A model generated the notes under the pieces. The model did not search any database. It was not told the origin of the DNA and saw only the letters and a program-made list of their open reading frames with translations. DNA of 64,000 bases from an uncultured Paracoccaceae bacterium (GTDB taxonomy: Bacteria; Pseudomonadota; Alphaproteobacteria; Rhodobacterales; Rhodobacteraceae), in the NCBI GenBank assembly GCA_947503765.1, contig CANNFA010000003.1, positions 372,001-436,000 on the forward strand. Direction: 5' to 3'. Positions 8,574 through 17,648 of this stretch are shown piece after piece (within the stretch, counting starts at the first letter, position 1; each line of letters starts with the position of its first letter). The position numbers and the translations under genes were made by a program.

Positions 8574-9368
8574 CTATCCGAGGCGGGCCGCGATCCGTGC
8601 CACCACGGCCAGCGCGTCCGCGGTTCCGTCGGCCTCGCCCTTTTCGAAATCGCCGTCGACCCGGCCCATCTGGTTGGTCACATGGGCCAGGCAGATGACG
8701 GACCGGCCACGCGCCCTGGCAAAGGCGTAAAGCCCGGCGGCCTCCATCTCGACTGCAAGGATGCCTTGCGCGCGCGCCGCCGCGATGGCGTTTTCGGTTT
8801 CGCGGAACGGCGCATCGGTCGTCCAGGTCGCACCCGCCAGCACGCGCGGCCCTTCGTCGAACGCCCCTTCCAGCCGCGCCAGAAGCGCACCCGGCGCCAT
8901 GGCCCAGTCCGCGGGGGGCAGGTAGTGATAGCTCGTGCCCTCGTCGCGCAGCGCCCGGTCGATCACGATGAAATAGGGCGGCGGCCCCTGCGGCGCGATC
9001 TGCCCGGCCGAGGTGACGCTGATCAGCAGCGCGCAGCCCGAGGCAAAGAGTTCCTCGGCCACGAGCACCGCAAAGGACGCGCCGACAGCGCAGCCGACCA
9101 CGCCGATCTCGTGCCCGTCCAGGTCGAACACCCACATCTCGGTATGGTAACAGACCCAGCCCGCATGCCGGCGCGCCCGCCCGCCCGCGCAGAGCTGGCG
9201 CACGATGTCGCCATCCGGATCGAGCAGGCAGATCCTCGGCACCGCCACGGCCGCCGCGCCCTTCTGGCGCCGCGCCTCGCGCAGCAGGCTTTCGGGCGTG
9301 AAGGCCGATGCCTCATCCACATGCTTGCCACGCAGGATCGGCGGCAGCCCGCGCCCCGGATCACTCAT
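8574..9368 (-). CDS. Nucleoside phosphorylase family protein
   Basis: A 264-residue PNP/UDP phosphorylase-fold (PF01048) protein. A VGCAVGASFAVLVAEELFASGC segment matches the phosphate-binding GxGxP-like loop region and following helix of the family, and the VEMEAAGLYAFARARG segment near residue 215 carries the conserved MEA motif that binds ribose. These enzymes split nucleosides or related thio-nucleosides with phosphate. A GxPxA loop is less clear than in classical Udp, so substrate is open. The ATG at 9368 follows an AAAGGA ribosome-binding site. It lies 67 bases downstream of cysteine synthase. Confidence 0.8.
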   Translation of the reverse strand: MSDPGRGLPPILRGKHVDEASAFTPESLLREARRQKGAAAVAVPRICLLDPDGDIVRQLCAGGRARRHAGWVCYHTEMWVFDLDGHEIGVVGCAVGASFAVLVAEELFASGCALLISVTSAGQIAPQGPPPYFIVIDRALRDEGTSYHYLPPADWAMAPGALLARLEGAFDEGPRVLAGATWTTDAPFRETENAIAAARAQGILAVEMEAAGLYAFARARGRSVICLAHVTNQMGRVDGDFEKGEADGTADALAVVARIAARLG

Positions 9369-9435
9369 CTTGCGTCCTTTTCGCAGCCGCAGGCGGTCAT
9401 TAGCGCCGCCCTGCCGGCCGCCCTGCCCGCCCTGC

Positions 9436-10518
9436 TCACGCCAGCCGGTGGTTCGGCGTCGACCGCGAGATCTCGCTTTCCTCGGCATTCATCTCTTCGT
9501 CGATCCCCTCGAATAGCGGGGTCGACATGTAGCGCTCGCCGGTATCGGGCAGCATGCATAGAAGGACCGAGCCGGGCGCGGCCCTGTCCGCGATCTCAAG
9601 CGCGGTGGCAAAGGTCGCGCCGCCGGAAATGCCGGTGAAGATGCCCTCCTGCTGCGCAAGCGCCCGGGTCGCCTTGATCGCGTCGACACCGGCCACCGGA
9701 AGCACCTCGTCGCAATAGCCGTTGTCGAGCGCCTCTTGCAGGACCGCCGGGATGAAATCGGGCGTCCAGCCCTGGATCGGGTGCGGCTCGAACGCCGGAT
9801 GGCCGGTAGCGGGCGCGCCGCCCGGCCCGCGTTCCTGCTTCTGGCCGCTGCCGACCAGCGCGGCATTGGCCGGCTCGCTGAGGATGATCTTCGTCTCCGG
9901 CCGCTTCTCGCGCAGCATTCGGCCGACGCCGGTGACGGTCCCGCCGGTGCCGTAGCCGCTCACGAAGTAATCCAGCCGCTCGCCCTCGAAATCGCCGAGG
10001 ATCTCCTGCGCGGTCGTGGCCGCATGGATGGCGGCATTCGCCTCGTTCTCGAACTGGCGGGCCAGGAACCAGCCATGCGCCTCGGCCAGTTCCACCGCCT
10101 TGCGATACATGCCCATGGCCTTTTCGGCGCGCGGGGTCAGCACCACCTTGGCGCCCAGCATCCGCATCAGGCGCCGCCGCTCGATGGAAAAGCTCTCGGC
10201 CATGGTCACGACCAGCGGATAGCCCTTCTGCGCACAGACCATCGCCAGGCCGATGCCGGTATTGCCGCTGGTTGCCTCGACAACCGTCTGCCCGGGTTTT
10301 AGCGCGCCGGCGCGTTCGGCCGCCTCGATGACCCCGATGGCCAGCCGGTCCTTGACCGAGGCCGCCGGGTTGAACGCCTCGGCCTTGACGTAAAGCCGCG
10401 CATGGTCGGGGCCGAGATTGTTGATGCGAATGACGGGCGTGTCGCCGATCGTGTCAAGCACGCTGCCGAACAGCCGGCCGCGCCCGCTGGTGGTCCGGAT
10501 CCTGTCGTCCTGGGTCAT
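9436..10518 (-). CDS. cysK: Cysteine synthase A (O-acetylserine sulfhydrylase)
   Basis: A 360-residue fold-type II PLP enzyme that makes cysteine from O-acetylserine and sulfide. The PLP lysine lies in the NPAASVKDR motif near residue 56, the substrate loop is EATSGNTGIG, the phosphate-binding loop is SGYGTGGT, and a later SGGA segment holds the pyridine-ring serine region. It is about 40 residues longer than E. coli CysK, at the N-terminus and in a loop around QKQERGPGGAPATG. A strong GGAGG precedes the ATG by four bases. Confidence 0.9.
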   Translation of the reverse strand: MTQDDRIRTTSGRGRLFGSVLDTIGDTPVIRINNLGPDHARLYVKAEAFNPAASVKDRLAIGVIEAAERAGALKPGQTVVEATSGNTGIGLAMVCAQKGYPLVVTMAESFSIERRRLMRMLGAKVVLTPRAEKAMGMYRKAVELAEAHGWFLARQFENEANAAIHAATTAQEILGDFEGERLDYFVSGYGTGGTVTGVGRMLREKRPETKIILSEPANAALVGSGQKQERGPGGAPATGHPAFEPHPIQGWTPDFIPAVLQEALDNGYCDEVLPVAGVDAIKATRALAQQEGIFTGISGGATFATALEIADRAAPGSVLLCMLPDTGERYMSTPLFEGIDEEMNAEESEISRSTPNHRLA

Positions 10519-10938
10519 GTTTCCTCCGATGAGTCAGGCAATCGAGGCGCCCGCGATTCATCGGAACGCATGCCAAGCGTAGACGCGGGGGCGCGCAATT
10601 CAAAGCGGCGGCGTTGCCGCATGGCACCGGGGCACCTGCCGGCCCGATGCAGTCCGGCAGATTGCCACCCATCCGCACCACGGGCAGGATGGCGGCCCCT
10701 TATGCGACGCAAAGGCCGCGCCACTCTGCGCGGCCGGTGGCGCGATAGGCTGAAAATTCAACCGCCGTAATGGCTGCGCTCCGCTTTGTAGGTTGCGGAC
10801 CCAAGCGTGGATGGTGGCGACTATCTGCAAACCAGGCATACGCCGAAGCTGCCGCACCGACGATGCGCGCCTCCTGGCCACCTCAAAGTCAATTGCTCTG
10901 ACATCGCTCACCAAGTAGTTACCCCTATTTGGTCGATA
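10519..10938. other. Intergenic region carrying repeat copy 1
   Basis: About 420 bases upstream of cysK. Bases 10695-10868 are the first copy of an imperfect direct repeat. Minus-strand open frames across it are shared with the second copy and look incidental rather than coding. Confidence 0.5.
10695..10868. repeat. Direct repeat, copy 1 (left flank of AT-rich island)
   Basis: The core 10718-10868 matches 12422-12572 at a constant offset of 1704 bases with only a handful of mismatches, mostly in the last 25 bases. Homology continues leftwards to a GCCCCT at 10695, but copy 1 lacks about 17 bases that copy 2 has. Both copies are in the same orientation and bracket one low-GC gene. Confidence 0.85.
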
Positions 10939-12189
10939 TCAGTACAATCGCCTTAACCGGGCCCAAAGGCCGCGTTTGGGTCGTTTTTTGTCTTTCTCGC
11001 TATTATTTTCTGTAAATAATCTTTCGTGGCGAGGTGTGCCATTGCGGGGTATATCATTAGATTGTGCAGACGGCCAAGTCTCACTGAATACCTTTGAGCA
11101 AATTCCGATTATTCGGCCATCTTTTGGTGATGGAATCAAATCAACTCTCCCAAATAGATAAAGCTCCTCAATCAGATGGGGTCCAACAATTTGACGCATG
11201 TTTTTACCCTTATACAAAGGGTCAGCGCTTGTTGGAAATTCAATTATTAGATATTTTTTTGCAATTTTAGCGGAATTTCGCAGCGCCGCCACAGGATCAT
11301 CGACATGATGCAAAACATTTAGCAGCAATACGATGTCGTAAGAAGCATCGATCCCGTCGTCCAAGAAATTCCGATCCGTAAACTCGACAGCGCTGCCAAT
11401 TATTTCACCAAGCTGTTTTGCGGCCTGAAGGCGCGTCGAATTTTTGTCGCTTGCAACCACTTTTGCTCCACGTCGCTCAGCCTCAAATGAAAACGCTCCA
11501 TGTGCACATCCTATGTCGAGGAGCGACATCCCATAAAGAGATGGAGGAAAAACTAGCGGGAACCGATCCCAGACATCTTGGCCAGTCGCATGCAGACCAT
11601 AAGGCAGTTCCACCCGATGATATTTATCAAAATTATGGTCTATCAACATTCTCTCGATCTCGTTTTTTGAGTATCTCGTCTCGGTATTAGTGACTTCCTT
11701 TGCCAATGTCCTACGGATGGCCTCCGGCGAGATTACAGAAAAGGCCCCAAGGGAGCTTTCAACAAGGCGGACGCGAATACCGGTACTCTTGAGCAAGTCA
11801 ATCCATTCTTCGTAAAAGGACGCCCCGAATGCTTCACCCTCGCAGGCCTCCAGAATTTTTCGAGCGTTTTCGTATGGCTTCATCGAACGGCCGCTTGCGG
11901 TGCCGTAGTGATAGATGCGCTCTTTCAATTCAGAATCTGGTGTAATCAGGACGATAGCTTCGACTTCTCCAGCGGCCCTGATAGATTGGAGAATCTTTTT
12001 TGTGCCGCGCCTCGCCGCCCGATCAATATTAAAATGAAGGGTCATTCCGTCAAACGGATCTTTTCCATTTTTTATAAATGGGGCCAAGTATTCAATCTTA
12101 TTTTTATCAATTGGGACAATTTCAGCCCCACCCTCAAAAATAAATTGAGATTTTCCTGAAAAACTTGGGCCACTTACAATATATATCAT
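10939..12189 (-). CDS. P-loop domain fused to CmoB-like SAM methyltransferase
   Basis: A 416-residue protein. The N-terminus has a Walker A loop GPSFSGKS (7-14) in an NTP-binding or kinase-like domain of about 165 residues. The C-terminal half is a class I methyltransferase: an RVELPYGLHATG lead-in, motif I LLDIGCAHGAF (from 223), the acidic residue ending strand 2 in VVASD (248), and LLLNVLHHVDDP. The lead-in and motif I resemble the CmoB/DUF1698 group, often found in glycan or sugar clusters. The tail is basic. Codon and base usage are far more AT-rich than in neighbours, indicating transfer. GGAGG lies four bases upstream of the start. The substrate is unknown. Confidence 0.75.
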   Translation of the reverse strand: MIYIVSGPSFSGKSQFIFEGGAEIVPIDKNKIEYLAPFIKNGKDPFDGMTLHFNIDRAARRGTKKILQSIRAAGEVEAIVLITPDSELKERIYHYGTASGRSMKPYENARKILEACEGEAFGASFYEEWIDLLKSTGIRVRLVESSLGAFSVISPEAIRRTLAKEVTNTETRYSKNEIERMLIDHNFDKYHRVELPYGLHATGQDVWDRFPLVFPPSLYGMSLLDIGCAHGAFSFEAERRGAKVVASDKNSTRLQAAKQLGEIIGSAVEFTDRNFLDDGIDASYDIVLLLNVLHHVDDPVAALRNSAKIAKKYLIIEFPTSADPLYKGKNMRQIVGPHLIEELYLFGRVDLIPSPKDGRIIGICSKVFSETWPSAQSNDIPRNGTPRHERLFTENNSEKDKKRPKRGLWARLRRLY

Positions 12190-12773
12190 GCTTCCTCCAG
12201 ATTTACGATATTCGAGAGTTTAGTGAAGGTCGAAGTTTGCAAAATCAAGCGTCGCGTAGTAGATAGAAGCTCGAAGATGGCGTAACTTTGGAGTATTACG
12301 TAACCTACCTGACCAGCGGCTGCAACCGCCAGAATCACATCATACTGAGGCTAATTGACCTCCAATTGGGCAGCGACACTGCCCCTACGCGGAGCAAAGG
12401 CCGCACCACCCAGTAAAAGCTGCGCCACTCTGCGCGGCCAGTGGCGCGATAGGCTGAAAATTCAACCGCCGTAATGGCTGCGCTCCGCTTTGTAGGTTGC
12501 GGACCCAAGCGTGGATGGTGGCGACTATCTGCAAACCAGGCATACGCCGGAGCCGCGGTACCGACGATGCGCACCCTGTCAAGCAGCCCGAGCTGTCCCG
12601 CCTCGGCCCGGGCGCGCAGTCGCGGCAATCATGCGCCGGAAAAACGCGGCATTGGCGATGGACGTGCGGTATCGGTGCCGCTACGATTGAACGATGTTGG
12701 TCATGCGATCTTTGGTCTTGCGGGGCTGGTGCCTCTTTCCATGCGCACCCGGCCGGTAGAAGCAAGTGTCGAG
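12190..12773. other. Intergenic region with repeat copy 2 and presumed tor promoter
   Basis: About 580 bases upstream of both the methyltransferase gene (-) and the tor operon (+). Bases 12381-12572 are the second direct repeat. The 200 bases from 12573 to torE should hold the tor promoter, but I could not identify convincing -35/-10 or TorR-type boxes. Confidence 0.45.
12381..12572. repeat. Direct repeat, copy 2 (right flank of AT-rich island)
   Basis: Same orientation as copy 1 (10695-10868). The 151-base core 12422-12572 is nearly identical to it. The left part, 12381-12421, contains an additional stretch around ACCACCCAGTAAAAGCT that is missing from copy 1. Confidence 0.85.
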
Positions 12774-12962
12774 ATGAGCAAAGTGGCGACAAATCGAACA
12801 TCGGGTGCCGCGGCCGGATCACCGCGGACTGCCAGGCGTGAAATCACCTTGTTCCTGCTTCTGGCCTTCGTCCTGTTGCCGGTCGTGATGGTCGGCGCGA
12901 TCGCGGCCTACGGGTTCATCGTGTGGTTCCTGCAGATCTGGTTTTTCGGACCGCCCAGCTGA
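12774..12962 (+). CDS. torE: TorE/NapE-type small membrane protein
   Basis: A 62-residue protein with one membrane helix (about residues 24-56) ending in YGFIVWFLQIWFFGPPS. The YGFIVWxxQ-GPP ending is characteristic of the NapE/TorE family, which accompanies periplasmic nitrate or TMAO reductase operons. Its precise role is not established. It lies 68 bases upstream of torC and heads a torECAD operon. Start ATG at 12774 gives the family length; longer versions of this frame run back into repeat sequence and are unlikely. Confidence 0.85.
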   Translation: MSKVATNRTSGAAAGSPRTARREITLFLLLAFVLLPVVMVGAIAAYGFIVWFLQIWFFGPPS

Positions 12963-13030
12963 CGTTTCCGCAATGAGGCTCAAGGGGAGAAATACATGAT
13001 TGACCTGTTGGGCCGGCTTGGGGGAACGCG

Positions 13031-14260
13031 ATGATCAGAAAAACCCTCAGGGCGATCCGGGATCTCTTTCTCAAGCCATCGGTGACGATCGGCCTCGGCA
13101 TTTTGGTGACCGGCGGCTTCATCGCGGGCGCAGCCTCGTGGCAGGGGTTCAACACGGCGATGGACCTGACCAACCAGGAAGAATTCTGCGTGAGTTGCCA
13201 CACCATGCGCGACAATCTGCTGCCGGAACTGGCAAAGACGGTGCATTGGCGCAACCGGTCGGGGGTGCGCGCGCGCTGCCAGGATTGCCACGTCCCGCAT
13301 GAATTCACCGACAAGATCGCGCGAAAGATGCAGGCCAGCCGCGAGGTGTGGGGGCAGATCATCGGCACCATTCACACCCGCGAGAAATTCGAGAATCACC
13401 GCCTTGTCCTGGCGCGCCGCGAATGGGAACGCATGGAGGCAAACAATTCACGCGAATGCCGCAACTGCCATGATTACGAGGACATGGATATCAGCCTGAT
13501 GCGCCCGACATCGCAGGTGGCGATGCGTGCCGCCGCCGAACGCGATCAAAGCTGCATCTCCTGTCACAAGGGAATCGCCCACCAGCTGCCCGATCTCGAG
13601 GGCGAACATAACCCCGCATTCGACACGCTGGTGTCGGCGGCCTCGGCGCTGAAAGTGCAGGCCGACGGGGATTACTACGCCGTCCTGCCGCACAAGATCT
13701 ACGCCGATGCTGAATTGACCGAGGAGATCGGCTCGATCGAGGTGGCGGCCAAGGTGACGGTGCTGGAGGCGAGGGACGACGCCCAGAAGGTGGAGCTGGA
13801 CCTGTGGCGCAAGAACAAGGGGTTCGGCCGGGTCTGGTACAGCGATTTCGGGCTGAACATCACCAGCGCCATCCTCAGCAAGGAGGTGTCGCGCGACGAA
13901 GATCTCGTGAGCGTGCTGGAAAGCAGGGAGGACCCCGCGACCGGGCTGGAATGGCAGAACGTCAAGGCCGAGGTCTGGATGCCCTCTGCCAGCCTGATCG
14001 ACAGCCCCGAGGAGATCTGGGACATCGCGAGCGCCAGCTACAACGAAAGCTGCAGCGTCTGCCATCGCCAGCCCGAAGTGGCGCATTTCTCGGCCAATAG
14101 CTGGCCGGCGCAGTTCGGCGGCATGGTCGGCTTTACCAGCATGGATGACGACACCGCCAAGATGGTGCTGAAATACCTGCAGAAACATTCGTCCGATTTC
14201 ATCGGGACCGCCCATGGCGACGACCCGACCAAGGGCGTCATTCAATCGGCCCGCCCCTGA
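13031..14260 (+). CDS. torC: Pentaheme c-type cytochrome TorC (NapC/NirT family)
   Basis: A 409-residue membrane-anchored cytochrome that takes electrons from quinol and passes them to TorA. An N-terminal helix (about 17-38) is followed by four CxxCH sites in the NapC-like domain (CVSCH near 53, CQDCH near 83, CRNCH near 143, CISCH near 175). A fifth (CSVCH near 338) sits in the C-terminal domain that distinguishes TorC from four-heme NapC. Length matches E. coli TorC (about 390). A GGGGGA ribosome-binding site lies five bases before the ATG. The stop is 14 bases before the torA start. Confidence 0.93.
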   Translation: MIRKTLRAIRDLFLKPSVTIGLGILVTGGFIAGAASWQGFNTAMDLTNQEEFCVSCHTMRDNLLPELAKTVHWRNRSGVRARCQDCHVPHEFTDKIARKMQASREVWGQIIGTIHTREKFENHRLVLARREWERMEANNSRECRNCHDYEDMDISLMRPTSQVAMRAAAERDQSCISCHKGIAHQLPDLEGEHNPAFDTLVSAASALKVQADGDYYAVLPHKIYADAELTEEIGSIEVAAKVTVLEARDDAQKVELDLWRKNKGFGRVWYSDFGLNITSAILSKEVSRDEDLVSVLESREDPATGLEWQNVKAEVWMPSASLIDSPEEIWDIASASYNESCSVCHRQPEVAHFSANSWPAQFGGMVGFTSMDDDTAKMVLKYLQKHSSDFIGTAHGDDPTKGVIQSARP

Positions 14261-14274
14261 CGAGGATGCATCCC

Positions 14275-16794
14275 ATGGACCTTCCCCGGCGAGATTTCCT
14301 GAAAGCGATGGCGGCAATATCGGGCGCCGCGCTGGTCGGCCCCAGCCTGCTGACGGCGCGGGAAGCCCAGGCGCAAAGCACCGCCACCGAGATGACCGAC
14401 GACATCACGACCTGGAGGGTGTCCGGCTCTCACTTCGGGGCGATCCGCGCCAGGGTGGTCGGCGACCGGGTGGTCGAGGTGCAGCCGCTGGAATTCGACA
14501 AGCACCCGACCGAGATGATCGAGGGCATTCCCGGCCTGATCTACGGCACCTCGCGCGTGCGCTACCCGATGGTGCGGCTCGACTGGTACAAGAACCGCCA
14601 TAACAGCGACACCAGCCAGCGCGGCGACAACCGGTTCGTGCGGGTCGGCTGGGACGAGGCGATCGACCTGTTCTATGAAGAGCTCGAGAGGGTGCAGAAG
14701 GATCACGGCCCCTGGGCGCTGCACACTGCCGGTGTCGGCTGGCGCTCGGTCGGGCAGATGCATAGCTGCGGCAACCACATGGTCCGCGCCGTGGGCATGC
14801 ACGGGCGCAGCGTCGGCACGATCGGCGATTATTCCACCGGCGCGGGGCAGGTGATCCTGCCCTATATCCTCGGCTCCACCGAAGTCTATTCGCAGGGCAC
14901 CTCCTGGGAGGTGATCCTGGAGGAAAGCGATCTGGTCGTGTTCTGGGCCAATGACCCGATCAAGAACCTGCAAGTGGGCTGGAACACCGAAACCCACGAG
15001 GCCTATGCCTATTACGCGCAGCTGAAGGACAAGATCGCCAGCGGCGACATCCGCGCGATCTGCGTCGATCCGGTGCGCAGCAAGACGCTGAATTACCTCG
15101 ACTGCGAACATCAATACGTCAACCCGATGACCGATGTGGCGCTGATGCTGGCCATGGCGCATGTGCTGGTCACCGAAGACCTTTACGACAAGGACTTCAT
15201 CGAGACCTACGCGCTCGGGTTCGACCGGTTCCTGCCCTACCTTCGGGGCGAGACCGAGGACATGGTCGAAAAGACGCCAGAATGGGCGGAAGGCATCTGC
15301 GGCGTCCCGGCCGACCGGATCCGCGAATTGACCCGGCTGATGGCGGCCAACCGCACGCAGCTTGTGTTCGGCTGGGCCGTGCAGCGCCAGCAGCATGGCG
15401 AACAGCCCTACTGGATGGGCGCGATCCTTGCGACGCTTCTGGGCCAGATCGGCCTGCCCGGCGGCGGCATCAGCTATTCGCACCATTACAGTTCGGTGGG
15501 CGTGTCGTCATCCGGCGCGGCGATGCCGGGATCCTTCCCGCTCAACCTCGATCCGGGGCGGTTCCCGAAACACGACAACGACGATTTCCAGGGCTACAGC
15601 AACATCATCCCGATTTCCCGCGCGCTCGACGCATTGGTCGAGCCGGGCAAGGAGATCGACTTCAACGGCGCCAGGGTCAAGCTGCCGCCCTACAAGATGG
15701 GCATCTTCACCGGCCACAACCAATGGCACCGCCACCAGGACCGCAACCGCATGAAAGCGGCGTATCGTTCGCTCGAAACCGTGGTGGCGATCGACTATAA
15801 CTGGACGGCGACCTGCCGCTTTGCCGATATCGTGCTGCCCGCCTGCACCCCGTTCGAGCGCAACGATATCGACGCCTACGGATCCTACAGCAACCGCGGC
15901 ATCCTGGCGATGCACAAGCTGATCGACCCGATGTACAATTCCAAGCCCGATTTCGAGATTTTCAGCGCGCTCTGCCGCCGCTTCGACCGCGAGGCGGAAT
16001 ATACCCGCGGCATGAACGAGATGCAGTGGATCGAGTTTCTCTACGACGAGTGCGTCGCCACCAATGTGCGCAACGAGATGCCGATGCCGCCCTTCGCCGA
16101 GTTCTGGGAAAAGGGCTATCACCTGTTCCCAGACGGCAAGCCCTGGGTGCGTCATGCCGCCTTCCGCGACGATCCCGAGGTCAACGCGCTGGGCACGCCA
16201 TCGGGGTTCATCGAGATCTTCAGCCGCAAGATCGAAAGTTTCGGTTACGCCGATTGCAAGGGCCACCCGATCTGGATGGAAAAAGCCGAACGCTCGCATG
16301 GCGGGCCCGGATCGAACCGCTTCCCGCTCTGGCTGCAATCGGTGCACCCGAACAAGCGCCTGCATTCGCAGCTTTGCGAATCCGAGCCGTTGCGCGAAAC
16401 CTACGCCATTCAGGGGCGCGAGCCGATCTATATCAGCCCCCGGGACGCCGAGGCGCGCGGCATCGCGCATGGCGATCTGGTGCGCGCCTATAACGATCGC
16501 GGGCAGCTGGTTGCGGGCGCGCATGTCTCGGACAATTTCCCGCCCGGCATCGTGCGGATCGAGGAAGGCGCCTGGTATGGCCCGACCGGCCCCGAGATCG
16601 GCGCGCTGGACACTTACGGCGATCCGAACACGCTGACCCTGGATATCGGCACGTCCAGCCTGGCCCAGGCCCCCAGCGCCAATACCTGCATTGTCGAGAT
16701 AGAGAAATTCGTCGGCGACGCCCCGGCAGTGACCTCCTTTGGCGGGCCGAAAGAGGTCGACCCGGACGGCAACCCGGTCGAAAGCGATGCCTGA
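14275..16794 (+). CDS. torA: Trimethylamine-N-oxide reductase (molybdopterin) TorA
   Basis: An 839-residue periplasmic Mo-bis-MGD reductase of the DMSO/TMAO group. The N-terminus has a Tat signal (RRDFLK, then a hydrophobic run, cleavage near AQA-Q at residue 33). The Mo-ligating serine is in GDYSTGAGQ (Ser187), matching TorA/DmsA/BisC rather than cysteine-ligated nitrate reductases. Length is close to E. coli TorA (848). There is no N-terminal iron-sulfur cysteine motif, as expected for this group. I chose the ATG at 14275 because GAGG is nine bases upstream; the ATG at 14266 touches it. DMSO or biotin sulfoxide are alternative substrates, but the TorC/D/E context favours TMAO. Confidence 0.93.
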   Translation: MDLPRRDFLKAMAAISGAALVGPSLLTAREAQAQSTATEMTDDITTWRVSGSHFGAIRARVVGDRVVEVQPLEFDKHPTEMIEGIPGLIYGTSRVRYPMVRLDWYKNRHNSDTSQRGDNRFVRVGWDEAIDLFYEELERVQKDHGPWALHTAGVGWRSVGQMHSCGNHMVRAVGMHGRSVGTIGDYSTGAGQVILPYILGSTEVYSQGTSWEVILEESDLVVFWANDPIKNLQVGWNTETHEAYAYYAQLKDKIASGDIRAICVDPVRSKTLNYLDCEHQYVNPMTDVALMLAMAHVLVTEDLYDKDFIETYALGFDRFLPYLRGETEDMVEKTPEWAEGICGVPADRIRELTRLMAANRTQLVFGWAVQRQQHGEQPYWMGAILATLLGQIGLPGGGISYSHHYSSVGVSSSGAAMPGSFPLNLDPGRFPKHDNDDFQGYSNIIPISRALDALVEPGKEIDFNGARVKLPPYKMGIFTGHNQWHRHQDRNRMKAAYRSLETVVAIDYNWTATCRFADIVLPACTPFERNDIDAYGSYSNRGILAMHKLIDPMYNSKPDFEIFSALCRRFDREAEYTRGMNEMQWIEFLYDECVATNVRNEMPMPPFAEFWEKGYHLFPDGKPWVRHAAFRDDPEVNALGTPSGFIEIFSRKIESFGYADCKGHPIWMEKAERSHGGPGSNRFPLWLQSVHPNKRLHSQLCESEPLRETYAIQGREPIYISPRDAEARGIAHGDLVRAYNDRGQLVAGAHVSDNFPPGIVRIEEGAWYGPTGPEIGALDTYGDPNTLTLDIGTSSLAQAPSANTCIVEIEKFVGDAPAVTSFGGPKEVDPDGNPVESDA

Positions 16795-17464
16795 CGCCGG
16801 CAATCGGGGTCTCGGCGCGCGTGAATGGGCCGAGGTCAGCGCGCAGCGGTCCCGCCTCTATGGCTGGTTCTCCACCCTCTATGCCCGCGAAATCCCGAAG
16901 GACACGCTCGCATCCTACCTGGCAGGCACGGATAGCCCGTTCGCGGCGTTCTCGGCCCTTGGCCTTGGCGCCGAAGTCCGGCGTCTTCAAGCCGGCCTCG
17001 ACGCCCTGCGCGGCGTGGCGGACGCGCATCTCGACCTGGCGGCGGATTTCGCGCTTTTGTTCCTGCTCGACGCCAGGACCGGTGCCCTGCCCTATGCTTC
17101 GGTTCACGGGGCGGAGGATGCGCGGCTTTACGGCCCGCCGGAAGCCCGCATGCAGGAATTCCTCGCCGGCGCGTCATTGGCCGTCCAGGATGAATTCAGG
17201 GAACCGGCCGATCACCTGGCCGTCTATCTCGCCGTGATGGCGCGCCTTGCCGAAGACCAGGGGCAGGCCGCGGATATCGGCGCGGCGGCGCGCGACCAAA
17301 TCGCCTTTCTGCAAGACGCGCTGCTTTCCTGGCTGCCAGCCTTCGACGCGGCCCATCACCAGGCGTCCCCGCGCTTCGATTTCTACCCCGCATTGGCCGC
17401 CCTGCTTGTGGCCGTGGTCAGGCTCGACGCCCAGTTCCTTCGCGGCGCCTTGCAACCTGATTGA
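16787..17464 (+). CDS. torD: TorD-family cytoplasmic chaperone
   Basis: A 225-residue mostly helical protein of the TorD/DmsD redox-enzyme maturation family. It binds the TorA leader and helps load the molybdenum cofactor before Tat export. The segment [18 protein letters not shown] corresponds to the family's conserved PYxSxY-type region, and a later [13 protein letters not shown] matches the EPxDHLxxxLxFM motif. Its ATG overlaps the torA stop by eight bases (ATGCCTGA), so translation is coupled. It ends the torECAD operon. Confidence 0.92.
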   Translation: MPDAGNRGLGAREWAEVSAQRSRLYGWFSTLYAREIPKDTLASYLAGTDSPFAAFSALGLGAEVRRLQAGLDALRGVADAHLDLAADFALLFLLDARTGALPYASVHGAEDARLYGPPEARMQEFLAGASLAVQDEFREPADHLAVYLAVMARLAEDQGQAADIGAAARDQIAFLQDALLSWLPAFDAAHHQASPRFDFYPALAALLVAVVRLDAQFLRGALQPD

Positions 17465-17648
17465 CGGGCGCTGTCCCGTGTGGCCGTATGCGGACCTCGC
17501 GCTAGGTCTTTTCCTCCCGGAACCGGCGCAATAACGGCCTTCCCGACGCGATAATCCCGTAAGCTTGTTGAAACTGCGCGTCTGATCGGCCAACGATTCC
17601 CGGCGCGAAGCCGGCAGAGCGGAGACGGCAGAAAGGTATGGACCCCGG

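Noticed and set aside
12385-12822. Minus-strand open frames spanning the direct repeats (also 10600-10914)
   Set aside because: The shared protein-like segment simply reflects the duplicated DNA. The flanks of the two frames differ and no family is recognised.
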